Part shown: piece after piece, positions 15,405 to 24,631 of the stretch
Position numbering within the stretch: the first letter of the stretch is position 1
Layout: the number at the start of each line of letters is the position of its first letter
From: Bacteroidota bacterium
GTDB taxonomy: Bacteria; Bacteroidota; Bacteroidia; B-17B0; Aurantibacillaceae
Reading direction: 5' to 3'
Assembly: GCA_963169355.1 (NCBI GenBank)
Contig: CAUJCR010000041.1
Span: 1 to 52,255 of the forward strand
DNA: 52,255 nt
Translations under genes and position numbers: made by a program
The notes under the pieces: generated by a model
Told to the model about the DNA's origin: nothing
Seen by the model: the letters and a program-made list of their open reading frames with translations, nothing else
The model's database searches: none

Positions 15405-16483
15405 GGAATCGTAAAATTAATTTGAGTGCTTACTGTTGTGGTACTAGATGCGTTTAATGTAAATGAAGCATTGTTTGTACTTAGCCAATCGCCACTATTA
15501 GTGGTGTTGTTTCCATCGGTATCATATACCGCATATACATAATAAGTCCCAGGGTGCATGTAGTTAAACTCAAAACTAGTAGTGCTTGCTGGAAGCGTAA
15601 CATAACGCGATGTATATTTAAAATTTGCTACATTAGGTGTCATACCACTAAACAGAGGTTGAGTCATAACAATAAGCATAACTTTAGTTGTTGGATTAGG
15701 TGTATGCGATGCATCAAATGAATAATTAACGGTTGTTTTTCCTAAGTATGGCTGTGCCGATTCAGGATATGGATCTCCAGCGGGTGCTGCACCTGATGAG
15801 TAATAAATAGACTCAGATTGCCCTGTAAACACCGAAGAAAAATCAATAGTCATTGTTTTTTTAGGAAAATTAAATGCTGTAACTGCTGAATTAGCCGAAG
15901 TTGTATCTTGTAATTTTGCTCTCCAAATCATGTGAGATGTAGAGTTTGGCAGTGTATTTAACTTATTAGTATAAGTTTTTAAAATTAAGCTATCATTCTT
16001 ACGAATAAATTCGGCATAAGCTCTGTCTTTTCCTTTTACCACTTCCGAAAAACGATAATAAGATTGTGTTGTATTCTCCGAAACGCTATCAGCTAATAAA
16101 TAGGTTACACGTTGTGTGCCACCAAAAAAACCGCCGTTTCTAAAAGCTATCTTGTATTGGTTATTATGTTTCACTACAAATAACGACATGAATATGTCAT
16201 TAGCATTATCTAACTCGTTTTTAGATGAGATTTGATTTTCTGAAATGGGTCTAAAATCTACAATCCAAATAGGCATATTACCCAATGATGTAGAAGAAGT
16301 AATAGAACCGTTCCAAATACCTTTCACTTTATTAAGCACACCAAAACCAACAATATCATTTAAACTAGGTTCGTTTGTGTTTGGCTGTTCTGGAGCTTCC
16401 TCATCACTTGATTTTTTATTAGAACAAGAAATACCAATGCTTAACGCTATTAAGCAAACTAAACCTAATTTTAATTTTTTCAT
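15401..16483 (-). CDS. Hypothetical lipoprotein
   Basis: 360 residues. Lipoprotein signal peptide with lipobox LSIGISC (Cys about 20), then a Ser/Glu/Pro/Asn-rich linker (KKSSDEEAPEQPNTNEP). The body is beta-rich with IWNGSITSSTSLGNMPIWIVDFRPIS and a C-terminal immunoglobulin-like stretch (FEFNYMHPGTYYVYAVYDTDGN). No enzyme motif. Probably exported and anchored at the outer membrane or surface. It is second in a leftward pair, 5 bases after the GT2 gene, but there is no clear functional link. The 3' end overlaps the HAD gene by 4 bases with interlocked stops. Confidence 0.8.
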   Translation of the reverse strand: MKKLKLGLVCLIALSIGISCSNKKSSDEEAPEQPNTNEPSLNDIVGFGVLNKVKGIWNGSITSSTSLGNMPIWIVDFRPISENQISSKNELDNANDIFMSLFVVKHNNQYKIAFRNGGFFGGTQRVTYLLADSVSENTTQSYYRFSEVVKGKDRAYAEFIRKNDSLILKTYTNKLNTLPNSTSHMIWRAKLQDTTSANSAVTAFNFPKKTMTIDFSSVFTGQSESIYYSSGAAPAGDPYPESAQPYLGKTTVNYSFDASHTPNPTTKVMLIVMTQPLFSGMTPNVANFKYTSRYVTLPASTTSFEFNYMHPGTYYVYAVYDTDGNNTTNSGDWLSTNNASFTLNASSTTTVSTQINFTIP

Positions 16484-16488
16484 AGTGT

Positions 16489-17238
16489 TTATTTTTTCTT
16501 TATATAAATTTTACTTTTTGCTAAGCCTAATTTATTAAAGAAGTGTGTAAACGAAACGCCTAAAACGCCTAGACCATATTTCATACTTCTTCTAAAATTA
16601 ATAGAACTGGCTTCTGGAAAATATTTGGTAGGGCAAGTAACTTCAGCAATTTGAAAGCCCGCATAAAATATTTGAGAAATCATTTGATTATCAAATACAA
16701 AATCATCTGAGTTTTCGTGGTAACTAATGGTTTCTAATATCTCTCTGTTAAAGGCACGATAACCGGTATGATACTCACTTAATTTTTGATTAATTAGAAT
16801 ATTTTGAGTGAGTGTTAAACAACGGTTAAAGATGTATTTGTATAATGGCATACCGCCAATTAAGGCGCCTTTTCCTAAGATACGAGAACCAAATACACAA
16901 GGAAACAACTCATGAGCAATAATATAGCTCATACTATGAATTAATTTTGGAGTGTATTGATAATCTGGATGCAACATAATAACAATATCAGCACCTAATT
17001 CTAAGGCTTTATCGTAGCAGGTTTTTTGATTACCTCCATAGCCTTTGTTTTTTTCATGGCGTATAATGTGTTTAATACCTAACTCCTTCCCTACTTCGGT
17101 GGTATTATCTTTACTATGATCATCCACTAAAACCACATCATCAACAATATCAAAAGGTATTTCTTCGTAGGTGCGTTTTAAAGTTAATGCTGCATTATAA
17201 GCCGGTAGTACTACAACTATTTTTTTTCCGTTAATCAT
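16489..17238 (-). CDS. Family 2 glycosyltransferase (DPM-like)
   Basis: 249 residues. GT-A fold motifs: VVVLPAYNAALTLKRTYEEIP, the nucleotide-binding VVLVDDHSKDNT, GYGGNQKTCYDKAL and IVIMLHPDYQYTP in the position of the DxD motif. C-terminal SDDFVFDNQMISQIF and a basic, weakly hydrophobic end suggest membrane association. Members of this group transfer sugars from UDP/GDP-sugars to polyprenyl phosphate or surface glycans; the acceptor is not predictable. Divergent from the LptF/G gene. Confidence 0.9.
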   Translation of the reverse strand: MINGKKIVVVLPAYNAALTLKRTYEEIPFDIVDDVVLVDDHSKDNTTEVGKELGIKHIIRHEKNKGYGGNQKTCYDKALELGADIVIMLHPDYQYTPKLIHSMSYIIAHELFPCVFGSRILGKGALIGGMPLYKYIFNRCLTLTQNILINQKLSEYHTGYRAFNREILETISYHENSDDFVFDNQMISQIFYAGFQIAEVTCPTKYFPEASSINFRRSMKYGLGVLGVSFTHFFNKLGLAKSKIYIKKK

Positions 17239-17296
17239 ATCTTACAAAAATAACAAAGTTTATATAATTTAATACATGGGTGCTAAAAAATATCCT

Positions 17297-17304
17297 TAAT
17301 TTTG
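17297..17304 (+). promoter_or_regulatory. -7 box of the LptF/G gene
   Basis: TAATTTTG, perfect TAnnTTTG, only 7 bases before the TTG start at 17312, so the transcript may be leaderless. Confidence 0.45.
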
Positions 17305-17311
17305 AGAGCCT

Positions 17312-18736
17312 TTGAAACTAAAAGTTTTACATAAATACCTACTCAAGGCTTATTTACCGCCTTTCTTTCTCACTTTATTTGTGGGCGTTTTTGTGTTTTT
17401 TTTAATTCATGTATTTACCTATATGGACGACATTGTAGGTAAAGGCATGGGAGCATGGATTTTAACACAATTTTTCACTTATTCGTTTATTACGTTTATA
17501 CCTGTGGCCATGCCCTTAGCAGTGCTGCTATCATCTATTATGACGTTTGGAAGCTTGGCTGAGAATTATGAATTAGCAGCTATGAAATCTTGTGGTTTAT
17601 CACTGTTTAAAATTATACGTCCTATACTTTTGTTTATCCTTTTTTTATCAGGTGTAACATTTGTGTTTAATAATTTTGTATTACCTGCAGTTACACTAAA
17701 ATCGGCAAGATTACTTTGGGATATTAGACAAGCTAAACCAACATTAAGTATTAAAGAAGGTATTTATTACGACAAATTGGACGGCTACAATATTAAAGTA
17801 GGCAAGAAAAGTAAAGATGGAAAAACTTTAAAAAACGTACACATATACGACCATACAGCAGGACAAGGCAATACCATACAAATTTATGCCGATAGTGGAA
17901 AAATGACAACATCGGCCGATACTAATTATTTACAATTGCAATTATTAAACGGTACCCGATACGAAGACATTATTAAAGATGAGCACTACAAAAGCAAGCA
18001 TCCATTATCTATTTTAACATACAAAGAACTAGATATAAATGTGGATATGAGTAGCTTTAAGATGAAGCAAACTAAAGAGGAATTATTTAAAGGGCATCAT
18101 GAGATGCTCAATGTTTGGCAAATAAATAATGAACTTGATACTTTTAGAAACAATATTCAAAGTAAGCACATCAATCTTATCAATCAATTTAATAATTACT
18201 TTTTAGTACGCACTTTTCGCTCTTCAAATTTTAATTTACCTGCCCAAAAATTAAAAGATTTTTATGCAACACTTAATAAAGATGAGTTTAATAGAAGTGT
18301 TGAAAATGCGATGAATCTTGCAAGGAGTTCAACTGGTTATATTGAGTCTATTGAAAATGAAATCAATCTTCAACAACTTAATATGACAGATTATTTATTA
18401 GGATTTCATAAAAAGATAAGTATTTCATTTGCCTGTATTGTATTATTTTTTGTGGGCGCTCCGTTAGGTGCCATTATTAAAAAAGGTGGTATGGGAATGC
18501 CCGTAGTTGTGGCTGTTTTATTCTTTTTATTATACTATGTGGTTACTATTATTTTTGAAGATTTAGTAATTGAAGGTGTTTATATTCCAGCATTTGGGGC
18601 TTGGTTTCCTTTGGTATTATTTTTACCATTAGGTATTTTTCTGACTTATAAAGCTGCTAAAGATTCTGCCCTGTTTGATTTACACGCTTATATAACGCCC
18701 ATTAAAAAACTTTTTAAAACTTCACCTAAGTCGTAA
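17312..18736 (+). CDS. LptF/LptG-family permease
   Basis: 474 residues from TTG 17312; no upstream ATG is in frame. Membrane segments at about 14-36, 48-75, 95-118 and three near the C-terminus (about 370-460) flank a long periplasmic domain, the layout of YjgP/YjgQ permeases. Signature: LLKAYLPPFFLTLFVGVFVF, AMPLAVLLSSIMTFG, FFVGAPLGAIIKKGGMGMPV. Partner of an LptB ATPase in moving lipopolysaccharide out of the inner membrane. Bacteroidota often have enlarged middle domains as here. Directly followed by a glycosyltransferase at 18737 without a gap. Confidence 0.9.
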   Translation: MKLKVLHKYLLKAYLPPFFLTLFVGVFVFFLIHVFTYMDDIVGKGMGAWILTQFFTYSFITFIPVAMPLAVLLSSIMTFGSLAENYELAAMKSCGLSLFKIIRPILLFILFLSGVTFVFNNFVLPAVTLKSARLLWDIRQAKPTLSIKEGIYYDKLDGYNIKVGKKSKDGKTLKNVHIYDHTAGQGNTIQIYADSGKMTTSADTNYLQLQLLNGTRYEDIIKDEHYKSKHPLSILTYKELDINVDMSSFKMKQTKEELFKGHHEMLNVWQINNELDTFRNNIQSKHINLINQFNNYFLVRTFRSSNFNLPAQKLKDFYATLNKDEFNRSVENAMNLARSSTGYIESIENEINLQQLNMTDYLLGFHKKISISFACIVLFFVGAPLGAIIKKGGMGMPVVVAVLFFLLYYVVTIIFEDLVIEGVYIPAFGAWFPLVLFLPLGIFLTYKAAKDSALFDLHAYITPIKKLFKTSPKS

Positions 18737-19933
18737 ATGCGCATTCTACAAATTTGTAATAAAGCACCATATCCGCCCAACGATGGGAGCTCAATTGCTA
18801 TTACAACTTTAGCCGAAGGACTCACCGACAATGGTGTAGAGCTTTATTTATTAGCAATAAATACAAAAAAGCATTTTAAATCTGACAACTTAATTCCTGA
18901 ATCATTTAAGCAAAAAACGCATTATCAAAGTATTTATCAAAATACCGATACGGGTGTTTTGGGCGCTTTCATCAATTTGTTTTCTAAGCAATCGTATTTT
19001 GTAAGTCGTTTTTATTTTAACGCATACAAACAAGCCTTAATACAATTATTGCAACAACATTCATTCGATATTGTGCAGATTGAAGGTGTGTTTATGGCAA
19101 CCTATATCCCTGTTATTAGGCAATACTCTCAAGCTAAAATTGTATTACGAAGTCATAATGTAGAACATCAAATATGGGAACGGCATTTAGCTAATGAGAA
19201 AACCAGTTTAAAGAAAATTTATCTATCACTTCAAAATAACCGATTAAAACATTTTGAATTAAGTGCTTTTAATCTTGTAGATGCCATTGTTACCATTACT
19301 GATGAAGATAAAAAAAACATACAACAAATTGTTCCAACAAAAAAATTATATACTTGCTTAACGGGTGTCAATTTAACGCAGTACACGATTAATTCTAATA
19401 TGAAATATCCAGGCACTTTGTTTCATTTTGCCTCAATGGATTGGATGCCCAATATTGAAGCCGTTGATTGGTTATTAAATGAGGTATGGAGTTTAGTAAT
19501 AAAGCAACAAAGATCTGCCAAGTTAGTATTAGCAGGGCGAGGCATGCCTGAACGATTTAAACGCTTATCTAGTCCTAATGTACTGATTGTAGAGGAAGTA
19601 AAAAGTTCAGAAGAATTTTACAAAAATCATGATATCATGTTGGTACCATTATGGTCGGGAAGTGGTTTACGTATTAAATTAGTAGAAGGGCTAGCCTACG
19701 GAAAAGCCATTGTTACAACATCTATTGGCGCAGAAGGAATCCCCTACACCAATAATCAACACATATTAATAGCTGATACCGCACAAGCATTTGCTGATGC
19801 TATTTTGGAATTGTTAGATAATGACTCTAAAAAACAGGCGATGCAACAACAAGCGAGACTGCTTGCCGAACAGCATTTTGATTATAAACTAATTGGAAAA
19901 AACTTAATTGAATTTTATAAGCAATTAAGTTGA
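18737..19933 (+). CDS. Family 4 glycosyltransferase
   Basis: 398 residues. GT-B fold: N-terminal ICNKAPYPPNDGSSIA with RSHNVEHQIWERH, C-terminal sugar-nucleotide domain with LAGRGMPERF, and the acidic motif SGLRIKLVEGLAYGKAIV...GAEGI (about 318-340, E-x7-E type). Cytoplasmic or peripheral; builds an envelope glycan of unknown structure. The ATG begins right after the stop of the LptF/G gene, suggesting coupling and a role in envelope polysaccharide or LPS. Confidence 0.9.
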   Translation: MRILQICNKAPYPPNDGSSIAITTLAEGLTDNGVELYLLAINTKKHFKSDNLIPESFKQKTHYQSIYQNTDTGVLGAFINLFSKQSYFVSRFYFNAYKQALIQLLQQHSFDIVQIEGVFMATYIPVIRQYSQAKIVLRSHNVEHQIWERHLANEKTSLKKIYLSLQNNRLKHFELSAFNLVDAIVTITDEDKKNIQQIVPTKKLYTCLTGVNLTQYTINSNMKYPGTLFHFASMDWMPNIEAVDWLLNEVWSLVIKQQRSAKLVLAGRGMPERFKRLSSPNVLIVEEVKSSEEFYKNHDIMLVPLWSGSGLRIKLVEGLAYGKAIVTTSIGAEGIPYTNNQHILIADTAQAFADAILELLDNDSKKQAMQQQARLLAEQHFDYKLIGKNLIEFYKQLS

Positions 19934-19940
19934 TGAAATC

Positions 19941-20456
19941 TTAAAAGCCAATTTTACTTTTATTTTCTTCAAAACTCTTTTTTAGTCCCAGCATTTTGAT
20001 GGCTGTTGCAGCGGCTTCGTCGCCTTTATTGCCATGCATTCCTCCTGCTCTATCTTCGGCTTGCTCTTGGGTATTTACCGTTAGCACCCCAAAAATAAAT
20101 GGTTTATTATATCTGATGTTTAAGTTGGTAATACCTTTTGCAACCGCATCGGCAATAAAATCAAAATGTTTGGTGTCGCCTTGAATTAAACAACCAATGC
20201 AAATAATGGCATCTACATTTCCTAATTCGGCCATGTATTGCGCTCCTAAAGTAAGTTCAAAAGCCCCAGGAACAGTTTTTGTGATGATGTGTTCTGGTTT
20301 TGCACCGTGTTTTACTAATGTGTCGTAAGCACCTTGCATTAGTTTTTGAGTGATATCCAAGTTCCATTCAGCCCACACAATACCAAATTTCATATCGGCG
20401 GCGTTGGGTATATTGCTTCCTTCAAACTTTGATAAATTTTTTAATTCGCTTGCCAT
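19941..20456 (-). CDS. ribH: 6,7-dimethyl-8-ribityllumazine synthase
   Basis: 171 residues from ATG 20456 ([10 protein letters not shown]). A longer reading to 20495 runs through the terminator of the upstream gene and is rejected. Condenses 5-amino-6-ribitylamino-uracil with 3,4-dihydroxy-2-butanone-4-phosphate, the step before riboflavin synthase. Motifs: [41 protein letters not shown] with the catalytic His, and [15 protein letters not shown]. Usually an icosahedral or pentameric assembly in the cytoplasm. 7 bases from the convergent GT4 gene. Confidence 0.96.
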   Translation of the reverse strand: MASELKNLSKFEGSNIPNAADMKFGIVWAEWNLDITQKLMQGAYDTLVKHGAKPEHIITKTVPGAFELTLGAQYMAELGNVDAIICIGCLIQGDTKHFDFIADAVAKGITNLNIRYNKPFIFGVLTVNTQEQAEDRAGGMHGNKGDEAAATAIKMLGLKKSFEENKSKIGF

Positions 20457-20476
20457 TTTTAGTTGCTTTAAATAAA

Positions 20477-20500
20477 AAAAGGTGATTTGCATCACCTTTT
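20477..20500 (-). terminator. Terminator of the TPR gene
   Basis: AAAAGGTGAT (20477-20486), loop TTGC, ATCACCTTTT (20491-20500), T-rich on the minus side. It lies between the TPR stop (20521) and the ribH ATG (20456), which supports the shorter ribH start. Confidence 0.75.
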
Positions 20501-20520
20501 AAATTCAGTTTATTGAGTTG

Positions 20521-21261
20521 TTATTGAATATTACCTAATGTTTTAACACGTGCAATGTATTTTTCAACTTCACGTGCCTCAGTAGATTGAGCATACTCAT
20601 TTTTTAATCGCTCATACAAAGCTAAAGCCTCGGTATAATTTGCTTTTTGCTCATACGCAAATGCAGCTTTCTTTAAATATAATGGTGTAGTAAAATCGTT
20701 AATGTTTTGGTTAGCTGCTTTTAAATAGAATTTAATGGCTTCATCTACTTTATTTAATTCCATATTAGCATCGCCAATAGCACCAGTTGCAACCGGAGCA
20801 ACCATTTCATCATCACCACTAAACTTTTGAAGTGCTGTAATAGCTTCTTCAAATTTACCAGTACGTAACAAACAAATACCAGCATAATAGTTTGCTAGAT
20901 CTCCCACATTTGTAGAGCTATAGTTTTCTGCTATACTTTCAAATCCCATCATGGTTTTAGGACCTTCGGTTGTTTGAACGGTTAAACCACCTTTTAATGC
21001 AACTTGAAAACTGTCTTTCTCAAAATAGGTTTGAGCATAAAATGATTCATTGGCAGCTTCTTGTTCTTGACCAGGTAACCAATAAAATTTATAAAATACA
21101 AATAACGCCACGATGGCTAAAATAGCACCACCACCATAATTGATAGCGTTTTTATTTTTTTCATAAAAAAGTTCTAAACCCATTAAATCCATCGATTTAG
21201 TGCTTTTCTTTGCTTCAACTGCCGATTCAACTTGTTCTAATTGTTCTACTTCTTCAGACAT
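20521..21261 (-). CDS. Membrane-anchored tetratricopeptide repeat protein
   Basis: 246 residues. An acidic N-terminus (SEEVEQLEQVESAVEAKKST) is followed by one membrane helix (about 37-59, NYGGGAILAIVALFVFYKFYWL) and TPR-like helix pairs (NYYAGICLLRTGKFEEAITALQKF, YLKKAAFAYEQKANYTEALALYERL). The layout is like the YfgM/periplasmic TPR group, which helps chaperone exported proteins, but homology is only suggested. Transcribed towards ribH and separated from it by a terminator. A -7-like TATATTCG lies at 21280-21287 on the minus strand. Confidence 0.83.
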   Translation of the reverse strand: MSEEVEQLEQVESAVEAKKSTKSMDLMGLELFYEKNKNAINYGGGAILAIVALFVFYKFYWLPGQEQEAANESFYAQTYFEKDSFQVALKGGLTVQTTEGPKTMMGFESIAENYSSTNVGDLANYYAGICLLRTGKFEEAITALQKFSGDDEMVAPVATGAIGDANMELNKVDEAIKFYLKAANQNINDFTTPLYLKKAAFAYEQKANYTEALALYERLKNEYAQSTEAREVEKYIARVKTLGNIQ

Positions 21262-21353
21262 ATTTAAAAATTTGAGTTGCGAATATACACAAAAGTTTTG
21301 GCTCCCAAAAACAAAAACTATTAAAATTTAACCATTTAAAGAGGTTATAAACA

Positions 21354-22472
21354 CTAATTATTTTTGGCTAATTTGATATTATTGACAAAATCATCAAATA
21401 AATACCTCGAATCGTGTGGACCAGGACAAGCTTCGGGGTGATATTGCACTGAAAACACAGGTTTATTTTTTAATCGAATGCCTTCTATTGTATTATCATT
21501 GAGGTTTACATGAGTTATTTCTACCTCAGGATTTTTTGCAATATCTTCTAATTTGATAGTAAAACCATGGTTTTGAGAAGTGATTTCACTTTTTCCCGTT
21601 ATAACATTTTTTACAGGATGATTAATACCACGGTGTCCAGCGTGCATTTTGTAGGTTGAAATACCTTGCGATTCGGCAAATAATTGATGACCTAAACAAA
21701 TACCAAATACTGGTTTTCCCGTATTAATTAGTTCTTTTACTAAAGCAATTTCAGGTTTCATAACCCCTGGATCGCCAGGTCCATTACTCAACATAATACC
21801 ATCTGGGTTAAAATCCATAATGTCTTTAACGCTTGATTTCATAGGAAAAACCTTTAAAAAACAATCTCTTTCGGCTAATGAGCGTAAGATGTTTTTCTTT
21901 ACGCCAAAATCAATTACCGCTACTTTATGACTCGATTGTGGATTTCCAAATTCGAAAGCTGTTTTAGTTGCAACTTTTGAAGATAATTCCAACCCCTCCA
22001 TTTTAGGCACTTTAGCCAACTGTTTTTTTAATTCATCCACTGGTGTGTTGTCAGATGAGATGATACAATTCATAGCGCCTTTATCACGAATATATCGTAC
22101 AATTGCTCTGGTATCAACATCGCTAATGGATACAATATTATTTTTCTCAAAGTAATCTTGTAATGATTGCGTAGCACGTTTACGTGAAAAACCATTATTA
22201 AATTTTTTACAAATCATTCCTGCAATTTTTATCCCTTCGCTTTCCACTTCACTTTCCTCAATACCGTAATTACCTATATGCACATTATTCATAACAATAA
22301 TTTGCCCGTAGTAAGATGGGTCGGTAAAAATCTCTTGATAACCACTCATACCAGTATTAAAACAAATTTCGCCAGTTGTAGTTCCTATTTTTCCAGCAGC
22401 TTTGCCTTCAAAAATTTTTCCGTCTTCAAGTAAGAGAATAGCCTTAGGCTTTAATGGGTATTTTAATTGCAT
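21354..22472 (-). CDS. carA: Carbamoyl-phosphate synthase small subunit
   Basis: 372 residues, usual length. Hydrolyses glutamine and passes ammonia to CarB for arginine and pyrimidine synthesis. N-terminal CPSase domain (ILLLEDGKIFEGKAAG, GEICFNTGMSGYQE), C-terminal class I glutamine amidotransferase: GPGDPG, nucleophile C259 in FGICLGHQL, H345 and E347 in VQYHPEACPGPHDS. The triad is complete. carB is not in the window, so the two subunits are not adjacent here. Confidence 0.97.
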   Translation of the reverse strand: MQLKYPLKPKAILLLEDGKIFEGKAAGKIGTTTGEICFNTGMSGYQEIFTDPSYYGQIIVMNNVHIGNYGIEESEVESEGIKIAGMICKKFNNGFSRKRATQSLQDYFEKNNIVSISDVDTRAIVRYIRDKGAMNCIISSDNTPVDELKKQLAKVPKMEGLELSSKVATKTAFEFGNPQSSHKVAVIDFGVKKNILRSLAERDCFLKVFPMKSSVKDIMDFNPDGIMLSNGPGDPGVMKPEIALVKELINTGKPVFGICLGHQLFAESQGISTYKMHAGHRGINHPVKNVITGKSEITSQNHGFTIKLEDIAKNPEVEITHVNLNDNTIEGIRLKNKPVFSVQYHPEACPGPHDSRYLFDDFVNNIKLAKNN

Positions 22473-22524
22473 TTTTTTAGAAAGTTTATTCTAAAAGCCA
22501 AAGGTCGTAATAATTTAAGAAACA

Positions 22525-22532
22525 CAAAAGTA
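22525..22532 (-). promoter_or_regulatory. -7 box of carA
   Basis: TACTTTTG on the minus strand, perfect TAnnTTTG, with a leader of about 45 bases. Confidence 0.5.
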
Positions 22533-22611
22533 TTGTTAATAGCTTTTGATAAATGAAGATAAGGAAGTCAAATCTTATATTAATTACTTAAGTCGAGCCA
22601 TTATTTGTTGT

Positions 22612-22800
22612 TTATATAATTGGAACATTTGATTGTTCTCCAATATTACTCCAATCAGATAAATCTTTTTGATTTTCAACAATCATCCATTGGTCATCCA
22701 TTGGAGAAAAATCAAAAAAGAGGCTTTTTGCATATACCAATAAAGCTGGTATAAGTAAAAATAAAATGGTTTTCTTTTCCTTTGAAAAGTCTAAAGTCAT
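22612..22800 (-). pseudogene. N-terminal remnant of a polytopic membrane protein gene
   Basis: 62 codons starting at ATG 22800: a basic start, one membrane helix (ILFLLIPALLVYAKSLFF), then DFSPMDDQWMIVENQKDLSDWSNI before a stop. That stretch looks like the first periplasmic loop of large multi-span glycosyltransferase-like/TPR proteins, where the DDxx(I/L)I..N pattern follows the first helix. Nothing downstream continues the frame, so it looks like the stump of a deleted gene. It lies 10 bases after ftcD in the same direction. A genuine small membrane protein is the alternative. Confidence 0.45.
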
Positions 22801-22810
22801 GCCTTTAAAA

Positions 22811-24496
22811 TTACACGCCTATTTTTTCATTCACGATCTTTAGAATTTCTGATTCTAAGGCTAATGTTTTTGTTTCAATTTCTTTACCTTTTGCAATCAC
22901 ATCTGCTACAAAGGTTTTATCATCATAACCACTAGCATTTATACGCACATTCATAAAAGCACCCATTACGGCACTTCTTGCACATAATGCACCTACGCCA
23001 GCATCACTCACCGAATTGGGGTTGCCAATTTCTGCCATCGCTTTTATAATCGTTAAACTATCATACGAAAGTTGCATCACTCTATATGGAACCTCAATGG
23101 CATATTTTGTTGCATCTTGTATGGCTTGTTTTCTAATTGTTTTTTCTTCATCGGTAGATTTTGGCAAAGCAAAAGCACTCATAATTTTATTAAATGCAGC
23201 CGTGTCTAAATCTACTAGTTTTATAAGCTCATCTTTAATGGTTTGTCCTTTCTCTGCCCAGTTGCTAAACTCTTCCCAACGGCTATCCCAACCTTTTTTG
23301 TGCGAAGATAAATTTGCAACCATGGTAGCTAATGAAATACCTAACGAACCAACATAAGCCGAAATTGACCCACCACCTGGCGCTGGACTTTCGCTGGCTG
23401 TTTCATCAGCAAAATCAACTAAATTCATAGATACTAATTTACTATCTACTTTATCTTTCAATAAGTATTCAATAACACGTTCCTCTGGATTAAATGGAGC
23501 TAATTCATCTAATCCCATTGTTTTAATGGCTATTTTTATTAATTCTTTTTCCGAAACACCTATTGAGCGTTGTTGTTTTTGTAAAAAATATTTCCCAGCA
23601 TCGGTTAAACATTTTAACGGTACTAAGCCAACTAATTCGGAGCCTGTAACTCTAATGCCTCGTTCGGTTGCTTTTTTACATACTTCATCAAAGGCGATAT
23701 GTAATGGCGTAATGTTGATGTTCGTTAAGTTCATCGAAATTTGGCAAACGCCATATTCCTCTATAAACCAACCAATAGCTTTAACCGATTTTAATGTACC
23801 TGGAATGCTAACTGGATTACCATGCGCATCGGTTACTACCTTACCATTAATTGGATCGCCTTCGCGTTTTACACGCCCTGCTTCACGCACATCAAAAGCT
23901 ACCGAATTGGCACGGCGTGTTGAAGTAGTATTCAAATTGACATTATAAGCTACTAAGAAATCTCTAGCACCAATCACAGTAGCGCCTCGTTTAGCATCAA
24001 ATTCCACAGGGCCAAAATCTGGCTTCCATTCGGGTAATTTTATTTTCTTAAAAAATCCTTCGTATTCTCCTGCACGTATAACGGATAAATTACTTCTTTC
24101 TTTATTGGGCTGAGCTGCTTCGTATAAATATATAGGTATTTTTAATTCTTTTCCTACACGTTCTGCAAGTTTTGTGGCCCATTTTGCCGTTTCTTCCATC
24201 GAAATATTGCTAATTGGGATTAACGGACAAACATCGGTTGCTCCCATTCTTGGATGCTCGCCTTTATGTTTACTCATGTCTATTAATTCACCTGCTTTTT
24301 TAATCGCTAAATAAGCCGCATCAACAACAGCTTGGGGTGTACCTACAAACGTTACTACAGTACGATTAGTGGCTTTACCCGGGTCCACATTTAATAACCT
24401 TACCCCTTCTACAGATTCAATAACATCTGTTATTTGTTTGATAACCGACAAATCTAAACCTTCCGAAAAATTTGGCACACATTCAATTAATTGCAT
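22811..24496 (-). CDS. ftcD: Bifunctional glutamate formimidoyltransferase / formimidoyl-THF cyclodeaminase
   Basis: 561 residues with two enzymes fused. Residues 1-~300: formiminotransferase (LIECVPNFSEGLD, NRTVVTFVGTP, HKGEHPRMGATDVCPLIPI with the catalytic His, YEAAQPNKERSNLSVIRAGEYEG). Residues ~355-561: cyclodeaminase (SESPAPGGGSISAYVGSLG, VPYRVM, GNPNSVSDAGVGALCARSAVMGAFMNVRIN). It moves the formimino group from formiminoglutamate to tetrahydrofolate, ending histidine degradation, and releases ammonia. The fused form is like the animal enzyme and is known in Bacteroidota. Other hut genes are not in the window. Confidence 0.95.
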   Translation of the reverse strand: MQLIECVPNFSEGLDLSVIKQITDVIESVEGVRLLNVDPGKATNRTVVTFVGTPQAVVDAAYLAIKKAGELIDMSKHKGEHPRMGATDVCPLIPISNISMEETAKWATKLAERVGKELKIPIYLYEAAQPNKERSNLSVIRAGEYEGFFKKIKLPEWKPDFGPVEFDAKRGATVIGARDFLVAYNVNLNTTSTRRANSVAFDVREAGRVKREGDPINGKVVTDAHGNPVSIPGTLKSVKAIGWFIEEYGVCQISMNLTNINITPLHIAFDEVCKKATERGIRVTGSELVGLVPLKCLTDAGKYFLQKQQRSIGVSEKELIKIAIKTMGLDELAPFNPEERVIEYLLKDKVDSKLVSMNLVDFADETASESPAPGGGSISAYVGSLGISLATMVANLSSHKKGWDSRWEEFSNWAEKGQTIKDELIKLVDLDTAAFNKIMSAFALPKSTDEEKTIRKQAIQDATKYAIEVPYRVMQLSYDSLTIIKAMAEIGNPNSVSDAGVGALCARSAVMGAFMNVRINASGYDDKTFVADVIAKGKEIETKTLALESEILKIVNEKIGV

Positions 24497-24523
24497 AACA
24501 TCTTTGTTTTAAAATTAGCAACA

Positions 24524-24531
24524 CAAAAGTA
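24524..24531 (-). promoter_or_regulatory. -7 box of ftcD
   Basis: TACTTTTG on the minus strand, perfect TAnnTTTG, about 27 bases before the ATG. Confidence 0.5.
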
Positions 24532-24631
24532 GGAATTATAAATCGAATTTAATTAACAAAAGGGTATATATAACAATTTTAAAACGGCGTATTCGTTATC
24601 ATGTTTTGTTATATATTTACAGTAAATCATT

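Noticed and set aside
20457..20495. N-terminal extension of ribH ([13 protein letters not shown])
   Set aside because: It is encoded by the terminator hairpin of the neighbouring gene, and the family start fits [10 protein letters not shown] at 20456.
23016..23948. Two open frames (113 and 140 codons) antisense to ftcD
   Set aside because: Composition typical of antisense shadows over a well-supported enzyme.
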